From: Actinernus sp. WN-2022
Lineage: Eukaryota; Cnidaria; Anthozoa; Actiniaria; Actinernidae
DNA length: 64,000 nt
Assembly: GCA_030867875.1 (NCBI GenBank)
Contig: JAOWCC010001589.1
Coordinates: forward strand, 81,801,537-81,865,536
Reading direction: 5' to 3'
Shown: positions 10,670-21,639 of the stretch, one piece after another
How the letters are laid out: every line of letters starts with the position of its first letter
Position numbering within the stretch: the first letter of the stretch is position 1
The notes under the pieces: generated by a model
Database searches by the model: none
What the model was told of the DNA's origin: nothing
What the model saw: the letters and a program-made list of their open reading frames with translations, nothing else
Position numbers and translations under genes: made by a program

Positions 10670-11712
10670 CACGCCGGGCATAAGTTACCTCAAAATCTAT
10701 CACTAAAAGCGAGCCAAAAATATATAAACCAGCACATCTTGTTTAATTCGCTGTCAAATTTAACGAAATTTTCGTATGTTAATATTAAAATGAAATAACG
10801 TCTTTAGGATCAAACACGTTTGTATATTGACGTTGGTGTGATGTCATAACGAACGACTCCTTTTAAGGTCAAATTCTGCATTACCTATACGTTTGAAATA
10901 AAGCATGTTATCACAACAACATAAATATGTGTTTTTGATTGCCGCAATTTTAAAGTCTCTACGATAAATATTTGCTGAGTTAATAAGAACTGAAGTTTCC
11001 TGTGACGTCACATTTTCTGACGTCATGGGTCTGACATCAGTCATGCTTTCTAAATTGAATAAACATAAAAAAGACCATATTGCAGCTATTCAGTGTACAG
11101 TAAGTACAGTTCCTCTTTAAAACCCGAAAAATACTTGAATAGTTATTTTTAAAAGACGTTTTCAAAAATATATGACGTCATAATGACGTATCCTCTTTTT
11201 CACTGTGAATTTTAAAGTATTTCCTCTCAAAAATTGAAAATTCTAAAAACATACGGTTGTGGGTACCGATTTACTCTTTTGATTACTAGATTGTCGTAAA
11301 CAAATATTTTAAACTCTAAAAGATGAATGAAGAAGTTATTTTGTAAATGGTTCTGTGTTGAATATTTCCCGCCAAATTTTGGCGGGAAAATTGCCAAAAT
11401 TCAAAATTTAATAACTTTTCTCCCTCTTAACCAATCGAACTCGGGTTTTCGGTTTCTTTGTTGTCGACATGATGGGAATTCGAAAATATAAAATTTACTG
11501 ATGTTCAAGGTAATTGAAAACATCGAGAAACCTATTATAAATGGATACATGACGTAACTGTGACGTCATCAAGATGTCTACGGTAGATCAAATCATCGGA
11601 TTTTGTTTAGGTCGTCGGTCTTCATCATCCCACAAAAATGCAATCTTCTATGTTGGAAACTTTTGAAAATATAGCAAAGTGATAGATTTTAGGGTCATTT
11701 GTGCCAAGCGTG
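10670..11712 (+). mobile_element. CAC-TIR element copy a (3-bp TSD CTA)
   Basis: Starts CACGCCGGGCATAAG and ends with the inverted match TTTGTGCCAAGCGTG. Flanking CTA at 10667-10669 and 11713-11715 is a 3-bp target duplication. It contains four TGACGTCA octamers (11003, 11018, 11173, 11561) and the palindrome TTTCCCGCC/GGCGGGAAA at 11365-11389. It is non-autonomous with no coding sequence. CMC/EnSpm-type elements share 3-bp duplications and CAC ends, but the superfamily is not proven. Confidence 0.75.
11365..11389. promoter_or_regulatory. Palindromic E2F-like site in element copy a
   Basis: TTTCCCGCC faces GGCGGGAAA across a short A/T centre. Each half matches the known E2F consensus. The palindrome is kept at 44338-44363 and 53406-53430 in the other two copies, whereas the surrounding sequence has diverged. 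Confidence 0.55.
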
Positions 11713-14369
11713 CTATGATTTCAGAACAAATTTCACTCCATTCTACTAGTAATCATTAGTATTACCATCAAGAAATTCAGCACAAATACAGTTTATCACA
11801 TCATAAAAAAAATTAACTAACAAATTACCGTGTTTGTAGTGAGCTTGCTCGTTCCAAGAGTGCCAGGATCTTTGAAATTTCTAGTCGAGAGTGTGAAGAA
11901 GAAGTTCCACTTTCTTCCGATTTGAAGTAGTCGATTTTTTCACCACAAATTGGCACAAACATTGAGAAGTTGAAGCGAGTCCAAAGACACCATCTGGCCA
12001 TCACTTAAAAACTACAGTTCCAGCAAATGTCCGTCAACATTCGTCGTTTGTCGAAGGCAAAGAAACAAATCCTGCTAAACATTGCACAGCGCATTGGTAA
12101 ATTTGTGGAAGACCTCATCATATGAAACTTATCCCATACAAGCGAGAACATTTGCTCTTGCTAGTGTCCAGGCCAGTGCGGACAGCTTATTTCCGTATTC
12201 CGCATGCGTAATGTAGTCGTTGAAAGAAATAAAGCAGACGACTGTCAACACAGAGGTCAAACGTGAATCTCAAACCCCTTATGCAATATAAAATTTATCG
12301 ACGAGAATTCGTCGAATTCGTCGAATTCGTCACCAATAATGAGGAAAAAGGCAAAAAGGATAATACACTTTACGATGAGGGACTCAGCGAGTAAAAATAA
12401 TGATAAGTGGATACGGTGTTGAAACTATATATAGCCCGCTCTTATTATAACTATTCGCATTGAAAGACCTTAGTGTTCCGGCTTCAGACAGTTCAGAGTT
12501 TCCCTGACAAACCGGTCTGAGTCAGTTATTTTGCGGGATTATATCGAGAAGTTAAGAGAAAATTATATTCTGAGACGATCGAAAGCGGGACGATCCAGCT
12601 GTTCCGGATATATGTTTGTGTTGAACAGGATATGTTTAAGGGAGGACTCACAACGTCGACAGCAAAATATTTTACAGAAAGAAACTAAGACTGTCTATCA
12701 GCAGTTAAAAAAAATAAAGTAAATATAAGTCCTAAATTCGACTCATAACACCAGTGCTTGCTTATCAATGTTTGCTTAATATTATTAGTGTCACGAAATG
12801 TGTCCGTGCTACAGCCGAGGACAAGGGAATTACTCTAATCTAAATCTTAGACATCCATCTTAGGGACTGTTTACTTCTAAACAAAGATAGAATCGTTTGA
12901 ATTAGACTGCCGGGTATCAAGTATTTTGAAAACCGTTCCCGGCTGCCGGGTATCTAGCCACAGTGTAAAATAAACTTGTGCTGAATCACTCCAATATTTC
13001 AGCATAGTAAAACTGTACTTACTTGTTAATTTCGTGCATAAAAGATGGACATTCAGCGCGTTGTGAGCCAGCATTTCCAGTATGTTGCTCCCTGCGCACT
13101 TCGACTACGGGTGTCGGCAGACGACCACAGGAAGAACAAGTATTGCGAGCAGATGCAAATTTTCGTTGTCATTTTGACCACGGTTATTCGTTACGAATGT
13201 GGGCAAACTATATATCAAAACGTGGGAAATTCAATAGACTAATTGAATTCGGTTGTAGGTTTTTGATTGGTTCTTTTCCCAGCCTTTTATAGCCCAGACT
13301 TCCCTGGCATATGCCCAGAAATAGAGGAACGCCTGGTATATTTTGACTCAACCGGTCGAAAACAATTGCAAATTGACCGCAGAAAATAGGCGACTATGGG
13401 GTTTAAACTATTAAAACTACAGAGAAAAGACATTATTGTTTTGTATTCCGTTCGTAGGTTTTTTATTTATTTTTATTTACGAGGCATTAACATTAATATC
13501 ATGATTAATATAAAATTAACAAATTGCAAGAAAATTGCGATTTTGGCGAACAGTTGAGTGAACTCCCGTAGGGGGCGTAAGCGTGACTCACGTCTAGTGA
13601 CCTTTTTGTTAAACGGAAGTTTGATATGGTTGTCATGACACAATCATTAGTGAACATGTCAAAATAAAGTATCTCGAAACCAAATTTTGATGTAAATGTA
13701 CCTTTTTATTGAATAACGAGTATTTATTGCAAATATTTGATCAAGAAAGCAACAGAGAAAGGGGGAAACTGCAGAAATGTTATGTGATACAGTTAGTAAA
13801 CGTTCGCGCGCGCTATTGACGCAATTATCACGTTATTTTCGAACAGTACCCGGCAGAATATACAAAATGACGGTATAGCTTGATCTAGGACGATCTTTTC
13901 ATTGGCTTTTACTACGAAAACCACTTGTGGTAGACCCGGGTTAAGACCCAGATATTTAAAAGAGGAAGGGTTGAATTAACTACCCATCTATACAGAATGA
14001 CCAATTAAAGACGATAAGTACAGCGAATTTGAAGTAGTTGATTTCGTATGAAATAAAAAAACATGGCGGCTTCATATGAGAACATGCTGGCAGGGACCTT
14101 ACTTCGAGATGTCCTTGGCAACGGAAATAGCTCAAAAGTAAATTGTTGCTCTTACTATGGCACAGCATACATGTCTCTTTTCAATTTCCGAAACACGTTT
14201 TTGTTTAGATTTTTTTTGTTATTATGGAGCTCGCTGATTGGCCAAAACTCGTGAAATCTCGTGGTGCACACCGCCTGATCTTTACCGGTGTTAGGCTTCA
14301 TTTGACCTACTGTTAACATTTCCCTAATATGATGGGAAACAACTGTGAATCCCTCATCCCGCATTGTGT
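11713..14369. other. Intergenic stretch downstream of the GPCR
   Basis: No gene supported. TCGAATTCG is repeated three times near 12308-12330. An open frame at 14063 (+) begins AACATGGCGG and runs MAASYENMLAGTLLRDV, then meets a possible donor AAAAGTAAAT near 14138; it could be a first exon or an element start, but nothing downstream confirms it. Other open frames here start at TTG or lack any family signature. Confidence 0.4.
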
Positions 14370-15572
14370 TTATTCTCGATCTGGCAGCTGATCTGTACAG
14401 TGTGCATTGACAAGAACGTCGTGTTGATCAATATTATATTTTAACTCACTGCAGTCGATTTCCTTGAAGACAGTATTGTCGATGCCATCGTCCTCATCAG
14501 ATGATTTCGTACTTTTACAAGAGGCTCGAGAACTCGTTTCCCCAATCTTGGATTCATCTTTACCAGGTGTGGTTGAAAGGGATAAAACGCGTGGTCGATC
14601 TCCTAACCTCTGGCAAATACGTTTAAGGCCACTTCGAAATGGCGAGTGGACCATGTAGTATATGAGAGGATCCACAGTGCTGTGAAGCACGATACAAAAA
14701 ATGACAATCTCATTCAGCACCAACGTGAAACGATAATTCAGCACATCAGTATCGAAAAATACCATAAGTCGAATGACTGTGGTTGGTAGCATCAAGAACG
14801 CAAAGACCAGGACCAGGGGGCTTAACACTTGCTTGGTTTTTCTGTTCCGTGCGAACTTATGTTTAATGTACATAGTTTCGTGAAAGCTGCTGCTTTCGTC
14901 AACTCTTTTTCTTACGGCGCAGTACGTTGCAGTTATGATAGCCAGGGGGGTGAAGTAAAATATCAAAGCAGTCACCAGGCTATAAGCTTTAAAGTAGACA
15001 TGTGGCCATACCATTATGCAAAACCAGATACCTCTTTCGTACTTTAATGCAAAGAACATTGGAAGGGGTGCTATGAAAAATGCTGCAACCCATATGCATG
15101 CCAGGTATATCTTTGTGCCTTTCAAAGAGCTACTTCGTTGTTCTATTGGTCTCAAGTCAGATGGTTTAACGATGTCGACGTATGTGGAAACTGCAATCGC
15201 TGTGATGGTCCATATTGAAGCAGGAAAGAAAATTTCAGAGACTGGAATGAGATATGAACAGCCAAAGTTCCCAAAAGGCCATGGAATTAATTCCATTCGG
15301 ACTGAAAGAATTGGGAAAATGAAAAGCAGGATTCCGAGATCTGCTGCTGCTAGACTCAACAGGTAAAAAGATAGTGGTGATTTCTTAGTTGATGACTTCT
15401 TAGTTGACGATGAAAGTATGACAATACATACTAATACATTACCAACGACACCAGCAATGGCTGCAGCGCTTTCGATAGATCTCATGAAGACCCTGAATTC
15501 AAACGGGTAAAAGTAATTGTTCATAGGTAGCAGCCCTGTAGAGGAATTTGTGTCATTTGGGAAATTCGCCAT
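14370..15572 (-). CDS. Rhodopsin-like (class A) G protein-coupled receptor, DRY replaced by STY
   Basis: A 400-residue seven-transmembrane receptor of the plasma membrane; the ligand is unknown, and the layout fits peptide or amine-type orphan receptors of cnidarians. Landmarks: N-glycosylation sites at N6 and N9; TM1 GNVLV with N45; TM2 LAAADLG with D78; C105 before TM3 and C185 in extracellular loop 2 (the usual disulfide); TM4 W161; TM5 P209; TM6 FLMLP (259-263) in place of CWLP; TM7 DPLIY (301-305). The DRY motif at the end of TM3 reads STY (129-131), so the G protein-contacting arginine is absent. Intracellular loop 1 holds a repeated STKKS. The C-terminal tail is long, Ser/Thr- and acid-rich. 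The coding region is one exon; the first ATG of the open frame is used, with M17 as an alternative. The stop overlaps an AATAAA. Confidence 0.93.
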   Translation of the reverse strand: MANFPNDTNSSTGLLPMNNYFYPFEFRVFMRSIESAAAIAGVVGNVLVCIVILSSSTKKSSTKKSPLSFYLLSLAAADLGILLFIFPILSVRMELIPWPFGNFGCSYLIPVSEIFFPASIWTITAIAVSTYVDIVKPSDLRPIEQRSSSLKGTKIYLACIWVAAFFIAPLPMFFALKYERGIWFCIMVWPHVYFKAYSLVTALIFYFTPLAIITATYCAVRKRVDESSSFHETMYIKHKFARNRKTKQVLSPLVLVFAFLMLPTTVIRLMVFFDTDVLNYRFTLVLNEIVIFCIVLHSTVDPLIYYMVHSPFRSGLKRICQRLGDRPRVLSLSTTPGKDESKIGETSSRASCKSTKSSDEDDGIDNTVFKEIDCSELKYNIDQHDVLVNAHCTDQLPDRE

Positions 15573-15613
15573 TCTCTGATTTCAGCTCTTCTTCTTTTGT
15601 TTGCATGGATTCT
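15573..15613 (-). promoter_or_regulatory. Probable 3' splice site and 5' UTR of the GPCR
   Basis: On the minus strand the bases just before the coding exon read TGCTTTTCTTTCAG, a strong polypyrimidine tract with AG at 15613-15612, about 39 bp before the ATG. This suggests a spliced 5' UTR exon further upstream (at higher coordinates) and a promoter outside the immediate flank. Confidence 0.55.
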
Positions 15614-16980
15614 GAAAGAAAAGCATATTGCACATTATTTGTGTAACTGTAAAACACATTTCCTTGTATAAACAAACCGTTTTAATATTTATCTTTTTAT
15701 TTATTTATTTTAAATCTATTTTTAAATAGTGAAACCTGAATCACTCGGCTAGGAACTGACTTATCTCAGTTTGCTTCATGATATGGAATTAATGTCCAAG
15801 TTAAAAGAGGTTTTCGTATTGTATTGATCGTCTTGCTTTATTTACGTACGTGCATGCATGTCCTTCAAAACTCATCAGAGGACGAAGGTATAACTTAGCA
15901 TTATATACTAGGAACTTGACACCATACATTTCAGTCCTACATGTACATTTTATGGTGTATGTTAAATCGATCAGGGTAAAGAGTGCAATTTTTTTTAGAA
16001 TACCTATTACAATATCACTTGAACAATTTAGTGTTAACAATAAACAAAAACATATATCTATTAAATGGGAGACTTCGATATACTGATCATGATCTTCTAA
16101 AGTATGAAACTTACTTTGCTACAGAGCACTCAACGTTTATCTTTTTTACCAGCTATTGACAAAGGAGCTCTTTAGACACAAGCTAAATTAACATTGAATA
16201 TCTAATCATTATTGGAAGCCGAAAGAGTCTATATATCTTGAATGGTGACTGGGATAATTATACGATGTATAGAAATAAACAGTACTAACTAAGAAAGACA
16301 GTCTTGTTACTTCTATTTTAGTTATATTTAATTGAATGCAAATGCTATGAAACAAACTTGGAAAGGCATAAATAATCAGGCGACGACAAAAAAACTCGCT
16401 GTGTGAAATCTCTTTCCCGATACCTACCATACAAATGTCATAAATAAAAGACTGATAATTAATTAATTATGTGCATGGTTAAATAGCAGATTTGTGTTCT
16501 TGGACGTGAATGATGAATTCTCTATCGATCTACGCGACGGTAGTGGTCAACTTGGTGCACATGAGTTGTGTTTTATGATTTGTCGATCTAGCTACGCGAC
16601 GGTAAGCAATAGTAGATTTCTAGAAAGCATGTAGAGTAGATATAGTTCAATACTTTATATTTTGTGAGTTATATATCTTGTGAGCAAGGGCTGAACCCTT
16701 TACTCGTCAGGGTGAAAACAATTCGCGCGACGTTAACTAACATCGGTATGAAAACTCTTTCAAAGCGAAGGAAATACAAGCGAACATATATCTTGAAATT
16801 GACGGCCGTCTTTGCCGGTCACTCTGTCTGTGAGGAAACCAACATTTATCGGAGAAGACGCGTCGAAACTTTAATTTCGAAAGGATTTGGTCATGCTCAG
16901 TATAGATATGCCGCTTTCTAAGGTAAATATTCCGAAATGATGTATAATTTACCGCTGTGAAGTTTCTCTGCTGTCTCTTT
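15614..16980. other. Intergenic or 5' intron of the GPCR
   Basis: No coding sequence recognised. A word like CTACGCGACGGTA occurs twice, near 16530 and 16591. The stretch is otherwise plain AT-rich sequence, and the GPCR 5' UTR exon may lie here. Confidence 0.4.
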
Positions 16981-17782
16981 TGGAGCGGCATCAGGGTCAA
17001 ATCGAGGTCATTCAGCTGAAGTGACGAGAGCCGGTGTTGAAGTGAGGCTTTGTACCTTTGAAGTGACGAACCCACTCTGAAGCGAATACAGAATGATCAG
17101 TTCATCCGAAGCTAGAATCCAATGAAGACAAGTATCTTTGAAGTGATAATCCAACGCCAACAGGCAAATTCGAAGCTTGCGGAATAATTATAAGTATTAT
17201 TTGTATTTTCGTTATGTATTCGCATGCTTTAAATACCCGAACTGGGCGCCTTCCATCTACGCGAACTGACTGGTCTGATCAGCTGTTCTTAAAGTTTGGA
17301 ATCTCTCTCAGAAATAAAATCGGCCAATTTATTTTTCAATTAACTTATCATTTGTATCTTCGCAGCTATCAATGCATCGCAAAATGCTCTGAGCGCATTC
17401 TCTCAATACTCGTTTTGCATTGTCCTCCATTTTGCTCTCGTGCATTCTCGATTTCCGCGCGTAGCTGTAGGTAAAGGACGCTGACCAACATTTCTAAGTA
17501 TCGCAGGCCTAGCTATCCTCGCTTCAAAGGAGGATGATCACTTCAAAGGTACTTTGTCTTCAGTTAAAAGCAAAAAAGCCATACCGCAGGCCAACCCTCG
17601 CTTCAAAGGAGGATTATCACTTCAAAGATACTTGTCTTCATTGGATTCTAGCTTCGGATGAACTGATCATTCTGTATTCGCTTCAGAGTGGGTTCGTCAC
17701 TTCAAAGGTACAAAGCCTCACTTCAACACCGGCTCTCGTCACTTCAGCTGAATGACCTCGATTTGACCCTGATGCCGCTCCA
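16981..17782. mobile_element. Foldback element with identical 172-bp arms
   Basis: Left arm 16981-17152 and right arm 17611-17782 are inverted copies with no difference seen on reading. The outer ends are TGGAGCGGCAT. The arms carry scattered CACTTCAAAG(A/G)TAC words, and the inner end of the right arm is repeated again at about 17521-17562. The 458-bp centre has no recognised gene. The same short peptide is predicted from both arms, which shows the open frames are by-products of the repeat. Confidence 0.85.
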
Positions 17783-18206
17783 TAGTCTCTGTGTCTATCT
17801 TGCTACATTAATTCAAACCGTACATTATAGAAGTTATGTTTATGCTTGTGAAGTTCGAATCCCAGCTAGTATCTGTTGCTGTGAATCGAAAGCTTTGCGA
17901 CTCAGATCCGGTTTCCCAAATTGAAATCTTGCTAGCGGCCGGCTGGGCCATCTAATTTACTACAATAACACCAATTCAAATCTCTTGACATCATAGAAAT
18001 TATATGGTTAATTTCGGTTTCCCAGGCCAACATTTATACGCAACTTGTACCGGCCATCTAGCTAGATGACGGTGCATAAATAAAATTATTTCCAGTAGTT
18101 CTACTACAACTAACAGACTTCTCACTTGAAATTCAGTGAAGAAAATGTGCCATTTCAGCCGTTTATCGCTAGTAATATAATCCCACATGATCCCAATTTC
18201 ACCTTT
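17783..18206. other. Intergenic stretch
   Basis: Nothing recognised. Confidence 0.4.
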
Positions 18207-18285
18207 AACAAGAGCCCATCTGGGCTTTCACTCGGGCCACATGAGATTGAAGATGAAATACACTTTCATTTGAAATCCTCTTAGT
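18207..18285 (-). mobile_element. Solo 3' end of a D-type hairpin element
   Basis: Minus strand: CCCGAGT (18236-18230), hairpin AAGCCCAGATGGGCT and CTTGTT (18212-18207), preceded by the same 50 bp that precedes the end at 20321. No element start lies nearby, so it is a truncated end. Confidence 0.6.
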
Positions 18286-18614
18286 AATAACCAAAGGGAA
18301 GAATTATTAGCAGTCTTTAGGAGTGGCCGGTAGCGCGGTGACTTTCATTCTCTGCTCCCCTAGTATATATATACATGTATGTAATTTAATATTTTTGTTT
18401 TCTCGTATGTAAATTAAAGTAGTTGATCTTTTATTGAAAACACTACTTATTCATGTGTGTATGTATGTTCAGACTACTATCGTGCAGCTAGCTAGAGTCT
18501 TGAGATATCTGTCAGCAACTCGCAGCTAGTTAATAAATTAGTACTGTTCAGACCTAGTAACTTAGTAGGTTTTACTTTTTGTTTTTCCCTCTTCTGGTTT
18601 GTTTCTATCTCTAA

Positions 18615-18856
18615 AGAGGGCATGAATGGGGTTAACTGACTACTGACAAACAGCCTTAAAAATAACTGACAACTGACAAATGACGATTTTTTTACTGACA
18701 ACCGAAAAATAACTGACAACTGACAAATTTGGTTTTTGTGGGTCAAACATTGTAAATTTTCTCTAGTAATGATTAACTAGGGCTAACTGACAACTGACAA
18801 ATGGCCAAAATTTTAACTGACAACTGACATGTAGACGGCCCCCATTCAGACCCTCT
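18615..18856. mobile_element. MITE filled with ACTGACA-type repeats, copy 1 (TSD CTAA)
   Basis: Ends AGAGGGCATGAATGGGG and CCCCCATTCAGACCCTCT form TIRs of about 17 bp. CTAA at 18611-18614 and 18857-18860 is a 4-bp target duplication. The interior is dominated by AACTGACAACTGACAA words. The second copy is at 46279-46527. Open frames here are repeat read-through. Confidence 0.85.
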
Positions 18857-20289
18857 CTAAAAGATAGAAATTTGGTCTATAACTGCCCTTGGCGCAAGTG
18901 TTTCGTAATCGCAAATAATTGACCGCCAAAGTGCTCAATTGAAATTTCAACCAAAATATTAAAACTGTGCGAAAAACTGCTACTGACTGGTGTTTGGCGA
19001 TCCTCGTTATCCATGATGGCTCAATTGACGTACAATACACCCGGTAGTTGCCGTGGTAATAGAAATTACCTTGGAGCGAGTAGTGAACGTGGTCGTAGCG
19101 AGAGCTAGAAGTCGGCTAGATCGGATGATAACACTGACTTGACATTTGTGTACATTTCAAAACCTTAAAATAACTAAAATCTGTCATCGATGGGCTTTTA
19201 GCGCGCTAGATTCTATTCAAGCTACCTCGCTAGGTAGCTTGGAACTTCAAAGTATTCCACCGACCACTAGCTAGCTAATCACCAGAGCAGAAAAACTGTT
19301 CAGACTAAAGAAGCTCGCTACCTCCTGTGGTTAGCTAGCTATAGATTTACTAGCCTGAACACGGCCACACGTTTACAATTTAGTCTGCAGGTCCGATAAA
19401 ACTGCAGGTTCCAGTCGTAAACAGTCCGAGTTTGACCAAAGTGAAACGATCGAGCTGCTCGCGTCCGTAGATATATATTTCTTCGTTTGCACTTTTGACA
19501 TGATATAATTCTTCAAATGGCACCAATGTTTTATTTCTTATGTTTAATAATACAGTTCTCAGCTGTAAAAAAAAATAGAACATTCTATGGAAGATTTCTT
19601 GTCCTAAAGTTTGGAAACGTAACACATGCATTTGACGCTAGAAAGTTCAGTACTCGCGGAAGTACGCAAGGTCAATTTACTAGTGGCAGTTTACTAGTTT
19701 GCACTATCGGCTGTTATGGAATGGAAACATACTTTCACAGCTTAATATGTATGTCGATTGGTCAGAAGGATATCTTGTTTAAATGCTACGGTCCTTTCGG
19801 CATCAGGAATTTTTTAAACGGGAGTTTTCGTACAGTATTTCAAGCTATGCTGTAGTGCGAGTTCAGTTACGCCACAAATGTCGGTGAAACTAATACCGTG
19901 TTCATTATTATCGGTTTTCTCTATGGGTTCTCATGTATTCAATAATTACTTCTGGAGCTTCATATTTATGTCGATTGGTCACAATGATTTCCTCTTTCAG
20001 TTTTTCCCTTTAGTTTGGATATTAGCGATATATCCTTGGAGATTTCGTACAGTTTAGCGACCGTTGTGTCGAAAGTAGAAACGTTCGTTTGTCATGAAAG
20101 TGCGTAAACAAACTGTCACAAGCGGTTTCATAGCAGCTCGATGTTTGACTCCCATATAGTCGATGATAACTTATATAGCTTCATATGTACGTCGATTTCT
20201 CACAAGGATTTCCTCTTTCAGTTTTTCCCGTTAGTTTGGACATTAGGGATTTATTCTTGGAGATTTCGTACAGTTTAGCGACTGTGTGT
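18857..20289. repeat. Non-coding stretch with a diverged direct repeat
   Basis: Two direct copies, about 19955-20090 and 20175-20302, share TTCCTCTTTCAGTTTTTCCC and GAGATTTCGTACAGTTTAGC, about 220 bp apart. A third, weaker relative lies near 19740. A hairpin AAGCTACCTCGCTAGGTAGCTT lies near 19230. No gene supported. Confidence 0.45.
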
Positions 20290-21530
20290 TGAAAGTAGAA
20301 AAGAGCCCATCTGGCCTTTCACTCGGGCCACATGAGATAATTTGAAGATGAAATACACTTTCATTTGAATTTGATTGAAAATAGATCAAAAACTCGGGGA
20401 AATGTCCGGCTAAAACTGTATGAATAAATGTGAAATGAAACATAAATTTCATAGCAAGAAAAACATGTAATTCCTAATTAGAAAGCTCTTCTAAGTCCGC
20501 TTCTCAAATTCACAGACTGTTTTACAAAAAACATTTGGGCAGTTCAGTTGACCTTTCAAATAATTTATTCTGAGGTACGCATACTCTAAATCACAGAGAT
20601 GTTAAATAAAGCGATAATTAGAAGAAAAAGTACATTAACAGACAAACTGAGAGGAAATGTATTCAAATCTAAAAGAGTTTACTTACAGTACTTACGTAAC
20701 TGAACTTTCGTTTTGGTTCTATTGTTAGTGTTGCTGAAAGCATTCCACCTTCGTGCACATATGCACTGAATCGGAATGAAAGTCGAAGCCTACCTCGAAC
20801 TTAACTTTCAGCTAACCTGTTTCCTTTAATTCCACAATGAATAATAATCTCATAAAGTAAGCCCGTAGCTTTCAATAAATTTGCCAGTGTCTAAATGAAA
20901 CAGCTAGATCTTTTCCAATTTCTCTCACGAGTCACGGCAGAAGACAGTCTCAAAGAACTTGAATTTTGATCCTCTTCACAGTAACGTAATTTAACGTCTC
21001 CGATCAATTCCTCTCTCTTTGCTGGCAGTTCATGCTTCTTGTTCGTGTAGTTGCCCCACTGAGCCGTAACCAGAAAACGAGCACAGCATTTCAGTTGGCA
21101 TACACTGCGTACATCTGCTTAACTAATTAGATTTGTAAAAATCTTAGCGGATCATGTAAATATTCCGCTTGGCTCAAATATGAGGGTTTCTGCCGTCAAA
21201 GTTAATTTTTTGTTTCAGTTTTCCCCATATTAGCAGACTTGTATAATGTCTCGAGCTCTCCGAATCCAGTAGAAAGACTCTGGTTATTCTGTCGTAAAAC
21301 ATGGACCTGACCCAAATTTAGGTTGTATTGCATAATTGCCCACGATGGAATAGATTTCTGACAATGACTATTTGAAATTGATATCTCCTTGTCTCGCCTA
21401 GTCTGAGCTTGGAACTTTCTTATCTGAGCGCGCCTGAGGAAATCTAACCTTTGTTTGAGTGACCAGCACAGTGCAATCTGATTGGTTCGAATTTGACCTT
21501 TAACGCATGCGCAGAAGCCGTCTGACATGA
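20290..21530 (-). mobile_element. D-type hairpin element, longer copy
   Basis: Inverted copy of 6318-7365. It starts at TGTCAGACGGCTTCTGCGCA (near 21528 on the minus strand) and ends with CCCGAGT (20327-20321) and its hairpin, where CTTGTT has decayed to CTTTTC. About 480 bp near 20330-20810 are absent from the copy at 6318. Just outside its start lies a second hairpin type (21583-21606) from an adjoining element. Confidence 0.6.
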
Positions 21531-21582
21531 AATAAAAAAATAAATAATAATAACGACTTGCATTTTAAGACTCGGCGCTGCC

Positions 21583-21606
21583 ACAGGCAGCCCGAGTAAT
21601 AACATA
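21583..21606 (-). repeat. Type II end hairpin
   Basis: Minus strand: ACTCGGGCTGCC, loop, GGCAGCGCCGAGT, then a short spacer ending GCAAGTCG and a TTATTATT run, immediately followed by the D-type start. A close relative lies at 39032-39066, also followed by a T-rich run and an element start. Confidence 0.5.
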
Positions 21607-21639
21607 TTAATAGCGACGAGAAATAAGCATTTCCGGTTT

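Noticed and set aside
12531..12722. 63-codon frame downstream of the GPCR
   Set aside because: It starts at TTG rather than ATG, has no family signature and no splice context.
16737..17924. Frames sharing MGSSLQRYKASLQH on both strands
   Set aside because: They are the two identical arms of the foldback element read in opposite directions.
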